DNA from: Ideonella alba
GTDB lineage: Bacteria; Pseudomonadota; Gammaproteobacteria; Burkholderiales; Burkholderiaceae_C
DNA: 64,000 nucleotides
Reading direction: 5' to 3'
NCBI RefSeq assembly: GCF_018069875.1
Contig: NZ_JAGQDF010000015.1
Coordinates: 96,783-160,782, forward strand
Below are positions 18,406 to 26,355 of this stretch, one piece after another (positions within the stretch are counted from its first letter, which is position 1; each line of letters begins with the position of its first letter). The notes under the pieces were generated by a model, which was given only the letters and a program-made list of their open reading frames with translations, was not told the origin of the DNA and ran no database searches. The position numbers and the translations under genes are program-made.

Positions 18406-18702
18406 ATGGCCACTTCCTCCAAAGCCAAGAAGAAGACCGTTCGTCTCGCGTCGGGCCGCAAGCGCGCTCGCCAGGACGTCAACCTGAACGCCGCCAACAC
18501 CTCGCTGCGTTCGAAGTTCCGCACCTCGATCAAGAACGTGCTCAAGGCCGTCGCCGCTGGCGACAAGGGCCAGGCCACCGACCTGTTCAAGACCGCCCAG
18601 AGCGTGATCGACTCGATCGCCGACAAGGGCATCTTCCACAAGAACAAGGCCGCTCGTCACAAGAGCCGCCTGTCCGCCAAGATCAAGGCGCTCGCCGCCT
18701 GA
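18406..18702 (+). CDS. rpsT: 30S ribosomal protein S20
   Basis: A 98-residue small-subunit protein, very basic, starting [23 protein letters not shown] and ending [20 protein letters not shown], as in other betaproteobacteria. It has no obvious ribosome site (the leader ends in CAAGCA), similar to the weak initiation known for rpsT elsewhere, where S20 represses its own translation. It is a single-gene unit with a strong promoter and terminator. Confidence 0.97.
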   Translation: MATSSKAKKKTVRLASGRKRARQDVNLNAANTSLRSKFRTSIKNVLKAVAAGDKGQATDLFKTAQSVIDSIADKGIFHKNKAARHKSRLSAKIKALAA

Positions 18703-18724
18703 CAACCCTCTCCAGGTGGAAGAC

Positions 18725-18751
18725 AAAGGCCCCGCACTGCGGGGCCTTTTT
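18725..18751 (+). terminator. Rho-independent terminator of rpsT
   Basis: The stem AAAGGCCCC/GGGGCCTTT with loop GCACTGC is followed by further T residues, 22 nt after the rpsT stop. Confidence 0.92.
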
Positions 18752-18757
18752 CATGGC

Positions 18758-18780
18758 GGGCCCCGACGTGCGGGGCCCTT
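18758..18780. terminator. Second GC-rich hairpin after rpsT
   Basis: GGGCCCC/GGGGCCC with a 7-nt loop follows the main terminator by 7 nt and ends in TTG. It may be a back-up terminator or serve the DUF3579 gene coming from the other side. Confidence 0.45.
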
Positions 18781-18929
18781 GTTCTTTGGCGCCCTGTACC
18801 CCATGGCCTGTGGGGTGGGGGCCGCAGGGCGGGGCTGATGTTCTTGGGCAGCGCCAGGCTGAGTTTCCTGGCAGTCGCCACCAGCCCACCCAAGCCACGC
18901 CACGGACTGTGGCATCCGCGGCGCAGGCC

Positions 18930-19253
18930 TCAGGCCGACGGCGGGTCGGGCAGCAGGCATGCCTCGGACACCTGCAGGTGGTTGTCCTTGGCAAAGTTCA
19001 TCACGAAGTCCCAGGCCATGGGTTCGAGGTCGCGCAGCGCCTCGTTGACGATCACGCACTTCACGCCGTTGATCACCCGCGGCACGCAGTACGGCGAGTA
19101 GCCGATGAAGGCGCCAATGCCGCCCGCGCCGCCCCCCGGGCGGAAGCACGACATCGCACCGGCCAGGCGCTCGGCCCAGTCACTGGGACGGAAGGTCCGT
19201 CCTTCCAGCGTGATGCCTTGGATGAAGAACTCGCGGGGCTTGGTGACGGACAT
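18930..19253 (-). CDS. DUF3579 domain protein
   Basis: A 107-residue protein of the betaproteobacterial family DUF3579. It reads MSVTKPREFFIQGITLEGRTFRPSDWAERLAG, then GYSPYCVPRVINGVKCVIVNEAL. No function is established. Its position upstream of and divergent from argD-argF is a familiar arrangement. I used the ATG at 19253; an open frame continues upstream to 19388 but shows no family similarity. No membrane segment or signal peptide is seen. Confidence 0.88.
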   Translation of the reverse strand: MSVTKPREFFIQGITLEGRTFRPSDWAERLAGAMSCFRPGGGAGGIGAFIGYSPYCVPRVINGVKCVIVNEALRDLEPMAWDFVMNFAKDNHLQVSEACLLPDPPSA

Positions 19254-19452
19254 GGGCTCAGGAATCGGCGGCAGCGACGAGCGTACGGGAACAAGCTGGC
19301 ATGGCGCTGTCGCGAGATGCCGTTTGTTTTCAGGATGCGGAAGAGAAGCACGTATTGTGCCCCGATCGTGTTGCAACGCAGCATGCATGGCGACTCCAGT
19401 GCGGTCTTTCGGGTTTGTCGCCCTGTTCGGGTGCGGGCTTTAGAATTGCAGT

Positions 19453-19494
19453 GGGCCGGTGCGTGAAATGAGGCGCTGCCGGCCCTTTTCTTTT
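19453..19494 (+). promoter_or_regulatory. Terminator-like hairpin in the argD leader
   Basis: GGGCCGG (19453-19459) pairs with CCGGCCC (19479-19485), extended by GCG/CGC inside, and is followed by TTTTCTTTT. It has the form of an intrinsic terminator but lies 44 nt upstream of argD with no gene ending in front of it on this strand. An attenuator or riboregulatory role is an inference; a TAGAAT at 19441-19446 could be the -10 of the same transcript but its -35 is poor. Confidence 0.5.
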
Positions 19495-19537
19495 CCCGAA
19501 CCTGTTTCCTTCACCGATTTCGACTGGAGTCCAAGGG

Positions 19538-20728
19538 ATGACCGCCTCGATGCCCCACGTGATGAACACCTATGGCCGGCTGCCGATCGCGCTGTCGCAC
19601 GGCCGAGGCTGCCGCGTCTGGGACACCGAAGGCCGACGCTACCTGGACGGCCTGGGCGGCATCGCCGTCAACACCCTGGGCCATGCCCACCCCAAGCTGC
19701 TGGCCGAGCTGACCGACCAGATGGGCAAGCTCATCCACTGCAGCAACTACTACGAGAACCCGCTGCAGGAGGCGCTGGGCGCCAAGCTGGCGGAACTGTC
19801 GGGCCTGTCGGCGGCCTTCTTCTGCTCGACCGGCCTGGAGGCCAACGAGGCCGCGCTGAAGATCGCCCGCAAGGCCGGCCATGACCGTGGCATCGAGCGC
19901 CCTGGGGTGATCGTCTTCGAGAAGGCCTTCCATGGCCGCTCGATCGCCACCCTCAGCGCCACCGGCAACCCCAAGGTGCAGGAAGGCTTCGGGCCGCTGG
20001 TCGAGGGCTTCATCCGCGTGCCCTTCAACGACATCGAGGCGCTGCGCGCCCACAGCGCCAACCGCAACATCACCGCGGTCTTCCTGGAGACCATCCAGGG
20101 TGAAGGCGGCATCAACCCGGCGCGCTGGGACTACCTGCGCGAGGTGCGCGCGCTGTGCGATGCCAACGGCTGGCTGCTGATGCTCGACGAGGTGCAGTGC
20201 GGCATCGGCCGCACCGGCAAGTGGTTCGCCCACCAGTGGGCCGGCATCGTCCCCGACGTGATGCCGCTGGCCAAGGGCCTGGGCTCGGGCGTGCCGATCG
20301 GCGCCGTGGTCGTCGGACCCAAGGCGCTGAATGTCTTCGGCCCGGGCAATCATGGCACCACCTTCGGCGGCAACCCGCTGTCGATGCGCGCCGGCATCGC
20401 CACGCTGAAGATCATGGAAGAAGACGGCGTGATGGCCAATGCCGCCGCGGTGGGCGCCCACCTGAAGGCCGCGCTGCAGCGCGAGTTGGCGGGCGTGGAC
20501 GGCGTCAAGGAAGTGCGCGGCGAGGGCCTGATGCTGGGCATCGAGCTGGCCCGCCCCTGCGGCGCCATCCTGACCCGCGCGATGCAGGCCGGGCTGCTGC
20601 TGTCGGTCACCGCCGACACCGTGGTGCGTCTGGTGCCGCCGCTGATCCTGACCCAGGACGAGGCCGACGAGATCGTCAGCCTGCTGGTGCCGGTGATCAA
20701 GACCTTCCTGTCCGAGGCCGCGGCATGA
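19538..20728 (+). CDS. argD: Acetylornithine transaminase (ArgD/DapC type)
   Basis: A 396-residue PLP-dependent class III aminotransferase that converts N-acetylglutamate semialdehyde to N-acetylornithine in arginine synthesis, and in many bacteria also acts in lysine synthesis. HSNYYENPLQEALG-type start, FFCSTGLEANEAALKIAR, the Asp of MLDEVQCGIGRTGK and Lys246 in PLAKGLGSG (Schiff base) are present. GGAG lies 8 nt upstream of the ATG. Its stop overlaps an in-frame ATG of argF. Confidence 0.94.
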   Translation: MTASMPHVMNTYGRLPIALSHGRGCRVWDTEGRRYLDGLGGIAVNTLGHAHPKLLAELTDQMGKLIHCSNYYENPLQEALGAKLAELSGLSAAFFCSTGLEANEAALKIARKAGHDRGIERPGVIVFEKAFHGRSIATLSATGNPKVQEGFGPLVEGFIRVPFNDIEALRAHSANRNITAVFLETIQGEGGINPARWDYLREVRALCDANGWLLMLDEVQCGIGRTGKWFAHQWAGIVPDVMPLAKGLGSGVPIGAVVVGPKALNVFGPGNHGTTFGGNPLSMRAGIATLKIMEEDGVMANAAAVGAHLKAALQRELAGVDGVKEVRGEGLMLGIELARPCGAILTRAMQAGLLLSVTADTVVRLVPPLILTQDEADEIVSLLVPVIKTFLSEAAA

Positions 20729-20745
20729 AGCCGGGAGACACGCTG

Positions 20746-21687
20746 ATGAAGCACTACCTGCAGTTCAAGGATTTCCGGGCCGAGGAATACGCCTACCTGT
20801 TCGAGCGCGCCCGCATCATCAAGAGCCGCTTCAAGAACTACGAGAAATACCAGCCGCTGGCCGACCGCACGCTGGCGATGATCTTCGAGAAGGCCAGCAC
20901 CCGCACGCGTGTCAGCTTCGAGGCCGGCATGTACCAGATGGGCGGCTCGGTGGTGCACCTGACCACCGGCGACAGCCAGCTGGGCCGCGCCGAGCCGATC
21001 GAGGACAGCGCGCGCGTGATCAGCCGCATGGTCGACATCGTGATGATCCGCACCTACGAGCAGACCAAGATCGAGCGCTTCGCCGCGCACTCGCGGGTGC
21101 CGGTGATCAACGGCCTGACCAACGAGTTCCACCCCTGCCAGATCCTGGCCGACCTGTTCACCTACCTGGAGCACCGCGCTCCGGTGGGCGCCCGGGGCTA
21201 CGACCTGGACAGCCTCAAGGGCAAGGTCGTGACCTGGGTGGGTGATGGCAACAACATGGCCAACACCTGGCTGCAGGCCGCCGAGATCCTGGGCTTCACG
21301 GTGCACGTCAGCACGCCCGGCGGCTACGAGGTGGACCCGGCCGTGGCCGGCATCAGCCAGCGCGACTGCTACAAGGTCTTCAAGGACCCGCTGGAAGCCT
21401 GCCGCGGCGCCCACCTGGTGACCACCGACGTCTGGACCAGCATGGGCTACGAGGCCGAGAACGAAGCCCGCATCAAGGCCTTCGCCGACTGGTGCGTCGA
21501 CGCCGACATGATGGTCGTGGCCCAGCCCGACGCCCTGTTCATGCACTGCCTGCCGGCCCACCGCGGCGAGGAGGTCACCGCCGAGGTGATCGACGGGCCG
21601 CAGTCGGTGGTCTGGGATGAGGCAGAAAACAGGATGCACGTGCAGAAGGCACTCATGGAGTACCTTCTGCTCGGCCGGATCGGCTGA
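20746..21687 (+). CDS. argF: Ornithine carbamoyltransferase
   Basis: A 313-residue enzyme that forms citrulline from ornithine and carbamoyl phosphate. The carbamoyl-phosphate loop EKASTRTRVSFEAGM, FHPCQILADL and the ornithine/catalytic loop HCLPAHRGEEV are intact. The ATG at 20746 has GGGAG upstream and gives the common N-terminus MKHYLQFKDF; an in-frame ATG at 20725 overlapping the argD stop would add seven residues. The last 54 bases are copied downstream (see the repeat entries), but this copy is full length. Confidence 0.96.
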   Translation: MKHYLQFKDFRAEEYAYLFERARIIKSRFKNYEKYQPLADRTLAMIFEKASTRTRVSFEAGMYQMGGSVVHLTTGDSQLGRAEPIEDSARVISRMVDIVMIRTYEQTKIERFAAHSRVPVINGLTNEFHPCQILADLFTYLEHRAPVGARGYDLDSLKGKVVTWVGDGNNMANTWLQAAEILGFTVHVSTPGGYEVDPAVAGISQRDCYKVFKDPLEACRGAHLVTTDVWTSMGYEAENEARIKAFADWCVDADMMVVAQPDALFMHCLPAHRGEEVTAEVIDGPQSVVWDEAENRMHVQKALMEYLLLGRIG

Positions 21688-21907
21688 AGGCCGGGCCGGC
21701 GGCCCGCCAGGGCCGGCAGCCTGTTTCGGCGCAGGGTCATGTCCGCGCAGCGGACGTGAGCCGTAGCCAAAATCGAATGCTCATGGAGTACCTTCTGCTC
21801 GGCCGGATCGGCTGAAGGCCGGGCCGGCGGCCCGCCAGGGCCGGCAGCCTGTTTCGGCGCAGGGTCATGTCCGCGCAGCGGACGTGAGCCGTAGCCAAAA
21901 TCGAATG
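21652..21907. repeat. Two perfect 128-bp tandem repeats starting in the argF 3' end
   Basis: Bases 21652-21779 are repeated exactly at 21780-21907. Each unit holds the last 36 nt of argF including its TGA, then about 90 nt of GC-rich non-coding sequence. That spacer has two hairpins, one in GCCGGCGGCCCGCC and one in GTCCGC-GCA-GCGGAC. The first copy is the true argF end. The gene-free stretch between argF and the metallophosphoesterase (21688-22056) consists mostly of this repeat. Confidence 0.95.
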
Positions 21908-21958
21908 CACGTGCAGAAGGCACTCATGGCGTACCTTCTGCTCGGCCGGATCGGCTGA
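21905..21958 (+). pseudogene. Third, partial copy of the argF 3' end
   Basis: These 54 bases match the last 54 bases of argF (21634-21687) at 53 positions, including the stop codon; the only change converts GGAG to GGCG. It retains 15 bases (CACGTGCAGAAGGCA) that the middle copy lacks, so it was not made by simple copying of the middle unit. There is no start codon or upstream coding sequence for it. Confidence 0.85.
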
Positions 21959-22056
21959 CGCATTGGCCTGCCCTTGATCTGGGGCAAGCGAGCGATCAGC
22001 GTCCTGTCAGGCGCCCGGCGCAAGCTCCCCGCAGGAGACAACAAGGGTTCACAACG

Positions 22057-22800
22057 ATGAAACTCGCCCTGATCACTGACCTGCATGCCAACCGCGAGGC
22101 GGTGCAGGCGGTGCTGGACCATGCCAAGGCCGCCGGCGCGCAGCGCTACGCATTCCTGGGCGACTATGTCGGCTACGGCGCCGATCCCGGCTGGGTGGTC
22201 GACACCGTGCGCGAGTACGTGGCCGCTGGCGCGATCGCCGTCAACGGCAACCACGATGCCGGCTGCGTGCAGGAAATCTCGCCCAACATGCGGCCGGACG
22301 CCCGCCAGGTGGTGGAGTGGACCCGCGCGCAGCTCACGCCCGCCCAACTGGCCTTCCTGGCCGAGCGGCCGATGTCGCACACCGAGGGTGACATGCTCTT
22401 CGTGCACGCCAACGCCTTTGCGCCGGCCGAGTGGGAGTACATCCAGGGCCGGATCGAGGCGGTGCGCAGCCTGCATGCCACGACCTGCCACTACACCTTC
22501 TGCGGCCACATGCACGAGCCCAAGCTGTTCCACCTGTCGGGCACCGGCAAGGCGGGCGACTTCGTGCCCACGCCCGGCGTGCCGATTCCGGTGCCGCCGC
22601 ACCGCCAGTGGCTGATCGTGCCCGGCTCGGCCGGTCAGCCGCGTGACGGCAACCCGGCCGCCTGCTACGCGATGTTCGACCTGCGCGAGCAGACCCTGAG
22701 CTTCCAGCGCGTGCCCTACGACCACGAACTGGCGGCCGCCAAGATCCGCGCCGCCGGCCTGCCGGAGCGCCTTGCCGACCGCCTGGCCCATGGACAGTAG
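22057..22800 (+). CDS. Metallophosphoesterase family protein
   Basis: A 247-residue calcineurin-like phosphoesterase. All metal-binding blocks are present: DLHAN (residues 8-12), GDYVGYG near 35, GNHD near 65, HANAF near 112 and the C-terminal GHMH near 151. The closest general class is the YfcE/diadenosine-tetraphosphatase/protein-phosphatase-like group; the substrate is unknown. Its stop overlaps the following kinase gene by 11 nt, so the two are translationally coupled, and a phosphatase role opposite the kinase is possible but unproven. Confidence 0.88.
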   Translation: MKLALITDLHANREAVQAVLDHAKAAGAQRYAFLGDYVGYGADPGWVVDTVREYVAAGAIAVNGNHDAGCVQEISPNMRPDARQVVEWTRAQLTPAQLAFLAERPMSHTEGDMLFVHANAFAPAEWEYIQGRIEAVRSLHATTCHYTFCGHMHEPKLFHLSGTGKAGDFVPTPGVPIPVPPHRQWLIVPGSAGQPRDGNPAACYAMFDLREQTLSFQRVPYDHELAAAKIRAAGLPERLADRLAHGQ

Positions 22801-24301
22801 CAGCAGCTTCGCCGGCGGCAAGGGGCCGGCGCCGGATGCCGGGCAACGTGTACTGCAGGTGGGCGAGGTCATCGACGGCTTCCGCCTCGAAGAGCGTCTG
22901 CACCAGGGCGGCATGGCCACGCTGTGGCGCGTGCAGCGCGTCGACGACCAGGGCCGGCCGCTGGCCGACAACCCGCCGCTTCCGCTGATCATGAAGGTGC
23001 CGCGCATCAAGGGCGGCGAAGACCCGGCCACGATCGTCGGCTTCGAGGTCGAGCGCATGATCATGCCGATGCTCTCGGGGCCGCACGTGCCGAAGTTCGT
23101 CGCCAAGGGCGACTTCACGCGCCAGCCCCACATCGTCATGGAGCACATCCCGGGCGAGACCCTGCGCCCGCGCCTGGACCAGGCGCCGCTGGCGCTGGAC
23201 GAGGTGGTCGAGATCGGCTCGCGCGTGGCACAGGCGCTGCACGAGCTGCACCGGCAGAACGTGGTGCACCTGGACATCAAGCCCAGCAACATCCTGTTCC
23301 GCCCCGACGGCACCGCGGTGCTGGTCGACTTCGGCCTGTCGCGCCACGACCACCTGCCCGACCTGCTGGACGAGGAGTTCACGCTGCCCATGGGCACCGG
23401 GCCCTACATGTCGCCCGAGCAGGTGCAGTTCGTCCGCAACGACCCGCGCAGCGACATCTTCGCGCTGGGCGTGATGCTCTACCACTTCACCACCGGCGAG
23501 CGCCCCTTCGGCGCCCCCACCTCGGTCAGCGGCCTGCGCAAGCGGCTGTACGTAGACCCGGTGCCGCCGCGCGCGCTGCGCAGCGACTGTCCGCCCTGGC
23601 TGCAGGAGCTGATCCTGAAGTGCCTGGAGGTCAAGCCCGAGCACCGCTACCAGAGCGCCGCGCAGCTGTCACTCGACCTGCAGAACCCCACGCAGATCGC
23701 GCTGACGCGGCGCGCCGAGCGCCTGCAGCAGTCCAGCGCCTTCAAGCGCATGAAGCGCTGGTTCTTCGCGCTGGGCAGCGAGCCCGACAACCGCGCGGTC
23801 AGCGCGTCCGAGCTGGTCAAGAAGAGCCCGATCATCATGGCCGCGGTGGACATCGACTCGGCCTCGAGCCAGCTGCTCGAGCAGCTGCGCGAGACCGTGC
23901 GCCGCATCGTGCTGACCGAGCCCGGCGCGCGCCTGGCCTGCGTCAGCGTGATGAAGACCGCGCGCATCGGCATGGACGAGCTGGTCGACGCCGAAGGCCG
24001 CAGCGTGCACGTCAAGCAGCTGGTCAACCTCAAGCACTGGGCACGGCCGATCAGCAAGTCGCTGAACCTGGACGACGGCCGGCTGACCTTCCATGTGCTG
24101 GAAGCGCCGGACCCGGCGGCGGCCATCATCGACTTCGCCAAGCGCAACCACGTCGACCACATCGTGATGGGTGCGCGCGGCCAGTCGGCGCTGCGCCGCT
24201 ACCTGGGCAGCGTGTCCTCGCAGGTGGTGGCCGAGTCGGACTGCACCGTCACCGTGGTGCGCGCCGAGACGCCGGCCGACGACGACTACGTCCCCTTCTG
24301 A
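22790..24301 (+). CDS. Ser/Thr protein kinase fused to a universal stress protein domain
   Basis: A 503-residue cytoplasmic fusion. Residues 25-300 form a Hanks-type kinase: glycine loop LHQGGMATLW, ATP-binding Lys69 in IMKVPR, catalytic loop HLDIKPSN (Asp162, Lys164, Asn167), DFG at 180-182 and a MSPEQ substitute for APE near 208. A linker follows, then from about 345 to 495 a UspA-like domain ending in GARGQSALRRYLGS...DCTVTVVR, which has the ATP-binding G-x2-G-x9-GS pattern. No membrane segment or PASTA domain. I chose ATG 22790, inside the end of the phosphoesterase gene, over a start at 22772. The next gene begins 1 nt after the stop. Confidence 0.9.
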   Translation: MDSSSSFAGGKGPAPDAGQRVLQVGEVIDGFRLEERLHQGGMATLWRVQRVDDQGRPLADNPPLPLIMKVPRIKGGEDPATIVGFEVERMIMPMLSGPHVPKFVAKGDFTRQPHIVMEHIPGETLRPRLDQAPLALDEVVEIGSRVAQALHELHRQNVVHLDIKPSNILFRPDGTAVLVDFGLSRHDHLPDLLDEEFTLPMGTGPYMSPEQVQFVRNDPRSDIFALGVMLYHFTTGERPFGAPTSVSGLRKRLYVDPVPPRALRSDCPPWLQELILKCLEVKPEHRYQSAAQLSLDLQNPTQIALTRRAERLQQSSAFKRMKRWFFALGSEPDNRAVSASELVKKSPIIMAAVDIDSASSQLLEQLRETVRRIVLTEPGARLACVSVMKTARIGMDELVDAEGRSVHVKQLVNLKHWARPISKSLNLDDGRLTFHVLEAPDPAAAIIDFAKRNHVDHIVMGARGQSALRRYLGSVSSQVVAESDCTVTVVRAETPADDDYVPF

Positions 24302-24302
24302 C

Positions 24303-24638
24303 GTGGCCGAGGCCGACAACCCCTGCGTCCGCTGCGGCGCCTGCTGCGCCGCCTTCCGGGTGGACTTCTCGGTGGAGGAGCTGGACAGCCGCTTCGGCCG
24401 CGTGCCCGACGGCCTGACGGTCGAGGTCACCGACGGCACCTGCCGCATGCGCGGCACCGACCACGCCCAGCCGCGCTGCGCGGCCCTGGTGGGCACGGTG
24501 GGCGTGCAGGCCCACTGCGGCATCTACGAGTGGCGGCCGTCGCCCTGCCGCGAATTCGGCCTGCTGGCGCCGCTGGGCCGTGGCGACGAGGCCTGCAGCC
24601 GCGCCCGCGCCCGTCACCGGCTGCCCCCCCTCGACTAG
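24303..24638 (+). CDS. YkgJ family cysteine-cluster protein
   Basis: A 111-residue protein with a C-x2-C-x2-CC cluster near residues 8-15 (CVRCGACCAAF) and later cysteines in CRMRG, CAALVG, HCGIYEWRPSPCREF. This pattern is the YkgJ family, thought to bind zinc or an Fe-S cluster; no reaction is known. The GTG at 24303 is 1 nt after the kinase stop, so it is part of that operon. Its end overlaps the convergent SDR gene by 4 nt. Confidence 0.85.
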   Translation: MAEADNPCVRCGACCAAFRVDFSVEELDSRFGRVPDGLTVEVTDGTCRMRGTDHAQPRCAALVGTVGVQAHCGIYEWRPSPCREFGLLAPLGRGDEACSRARARHRLPPLD

Positions 24639-25423
24639 AAGCTGCCCGGGTAGGCGCCGCCGTCGATCAGCAGGTTCTGGCCGGTGAGGAAGCCGGCCTG
24701 CGCGCTGCAGACGTAGGCGCACAGCGCACCGAACTCGGCGGGCGTGCCGAAGCGCCGCGCGGGCGCGACCTGGCGGCGCTGATCCATCACCGCCTCCAGC
24801 GGCTGGCCGCTCTTGGCCGCGGCACCTTCCATCGTCTTGCGCAGGCGGTCGGTGTCGAACGCGCCGGGCAGCAGGTTGTTGATGGTGACGTTGCGGCTGG
24901 CCAGGCGCGGCTGGCGCGACAGGCCGGCGATGAAACCGGTCAGGCCGCTGCGCGCGCCGTTGGACAGGCCCAGGATGTCGATCGGCGCCTTCACCGCGCC
25001 CGAGGTGATGTTGACGATGCGCCCGAAGCCGCGCTCGGCCATGCCGTCGACCACCGCCTTGATCAGCTCGATCGGGGTCAGCATGTTGGCGTCCAGCGCC
25101 GCGATCCAGGCCGCGCGGTCCCAGTCACGGAAGTCACCCGGCGGTGGTCCGCCGGCGTTGTTGACCAGGATGTCGACCTGCGGGCAGGCGGCCAGCGCGG
25201 CGGCGCGGCCCTCCGGCGTGGTGATGTCGCCGGCCACGGTGCGCACCGTGATGCCCGGGGATGCCGAGCGCAGCTCGGCCGCAGTGGCCTCCAGGGCCTC
25301 GGCGCCTCGCGCCGTGATCACCAGGTGCACGCCCTCGGCCGCCAGCGCCTGTGCGCAGCCCTTGCCCAGGCCCTTGCTGGCCGCACACACCAGGGCCCAG
25401 CGGCCCGCGATCCCCATGTCCAT
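24635..25423 (-). CDS. SDR family protein with atypical active site
   Basis: A 262-residue Rossmann-fold short-chain dehydrogenase/reductase. The nucleotide-binding turn is ASKGLGKG (15-22) and the NNAG motif is at 88-91. Catalytic Ser141 is present, but the Tyr-x3-Lys pair expected at 154 and 158 reads Ser154-Asn-Gly-Ala-Arg158. I recall this SNGAR variant in other Burkholderiales SDRs, so it is a subfamily trait and not damage. Whether it still reduces or oxidises a substrate is doubtful. AGGAGG precedes the ATG at 25423. It follows the EamA gene by 11 nt. Confidence 0.85.
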   Translation of the reverse strand: MDMGIAGRWALVCAASKGLGKGCAQALAAEGVHLVITARGAEALEATAAELRSASPGITVRTVAGDITTPEGRAAALAACPQVDILVNNAGGPPPGDFRDWDRAAWIAALDANMLTPIELIKAVVDGMAERGFGRIVNITSGAVKAPIDILGLSNGARSGLTGFIAGLSRQPRLASRNVTINNLLPGAFDTDRLRKTMEGAAAKSGQPLEAVMDQRRQVAPARRFGTPAEFGALCAYVCSAQAGFLTGQNLLIDGGAYPGSF

Positions 25424-25434
25424 CGCTCGTCCTC

Positions 25435-26355
25435 CTATCGCCAACGGGCGAGCAGCCACACGCCGCTCATCACCAGCACCGTGCCGGCCAGCAGCCAGGG
25501 CGTGAAAGGCTCGCCCAGCAGCCACACACCCATCGCGATCGTCGACAGCGGCCCGATCATGCCCACCTGGGCGGTCATGGCCGAGCCGATGCGCTCGATC
25601 GCCATCATCACCATCAGCACGGGTGCAAAGGTGCAGGCCAGCGCGTTGAGGGCCGACAGCGCCACCACGGGCGCCGGCACCACGGCCGCATCCCAGGGCC
25701 TGAAGAGCGCGAAATGCAACAGGCACAGCACGCAGGCCGCGCTGCTGGCCAGGCCGGTCAGGCGCATCGACCCCAGCCGGCCCACCACCTCGCCGCTGGC
25801 CACCAGGTAGACCGAATAGCTGACCGCGCTGCCGAACACCAGCGCCGCGCCCAGCGCCACCGCGCCGCCCTGCAGCGTCAGCTCATGGCCGAAGACCACC
25901 AGCGCGCCCGAGTAGCTGATCGCCGCCGCCAGCCACTGCCGGGTGCTGACATGCCGCTTGAACCACAGCACCGAGATCACCATCACGATGGTCGGACCCA
26001 GGTACAGGATCAGCCGCTCCAGGCTGGCGCTGATGTACTGCAGGCCGGCGAAGTCCAGCATGCTGGCCGCGTAGTAGCCCGAGAAGCCCAGGCCCCAGAC
26101 CGCCAGCCAGTCGCGCCGCGTCAGCGCGGCCTGGCCGCGGCTGGCCCACACCGCCAGGGACAGGAACATCGGCAGCGCCAGCGCCATGCGCCAGGCCACC
26201 ACCGTCACCGCGTCCACGCCGTGGCGGTACATCAGCTTGGCCAGGATGGCCTTGCCCGAGAAGGCCACGGCGCCGGCCGCGGCCAGCACGATGCCCGGCC
26301 ACAGCTGATCGCCGCGGGCCGAGGCAAAGGCCGAGACGCGCGCGCCGCCGGTCAT
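25435..26355 (-). CDS. EamA/DMT family transporter
   Basis: A 306-residue inner-membrane protein with ten predicted hydrophobic segments in two EamA repeats. The first repeat starts GIVLAAAGAVAFSGKAILAKLMYRHG and the second near residue 150 (GGAVALGAALVFGSAVSYSVYLVASGEVVGR). Members export amino acids, nucleosides or other metabolites; the substrate is unknown. Its ATG follows the gamma-glutamyltransferase stop codon without a gap. Confidence 0.9.
   Translation of the reverse strand: MTGGARVSAFASARGDQLWPGIVLAAAGAVAFSGKAILAKLMYRHGVDAVTVVAWRMALALPMFLSLAVWASRGQAALTRRDWLAVWGLGFSGYYAASMLDFAGLQYISASLERLILYLGPTIVMVISVLWFKRHVSTRQWLAAAISYSGALVVFGHELTLQGGAVALGAALVFGSAVSYSVYLVASGEVVGRLGSMRLTGLASSAACVLCLLHFALFRPWDAAVVPAPVVALSALNALACTFAPVLMVMMAIERIGSAMTAQVGMIGPLSTIAMGVWLLGEPFTPWLLAGTVLVMSGVWLLARWR

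Noticed and set aside
21447..21923. Minus-strand frame with a repeated peptide across the argF-tail array
   Set aside because: The repeated peptide only reflects the 128-bp DNA repeat and the frame is antisense to argF.
21652..21958. Possible CRISPR array
   Set aside because: Only two full repeats of 128 bp containing coding sequence, no unique spacers of constant length and no cas genes.
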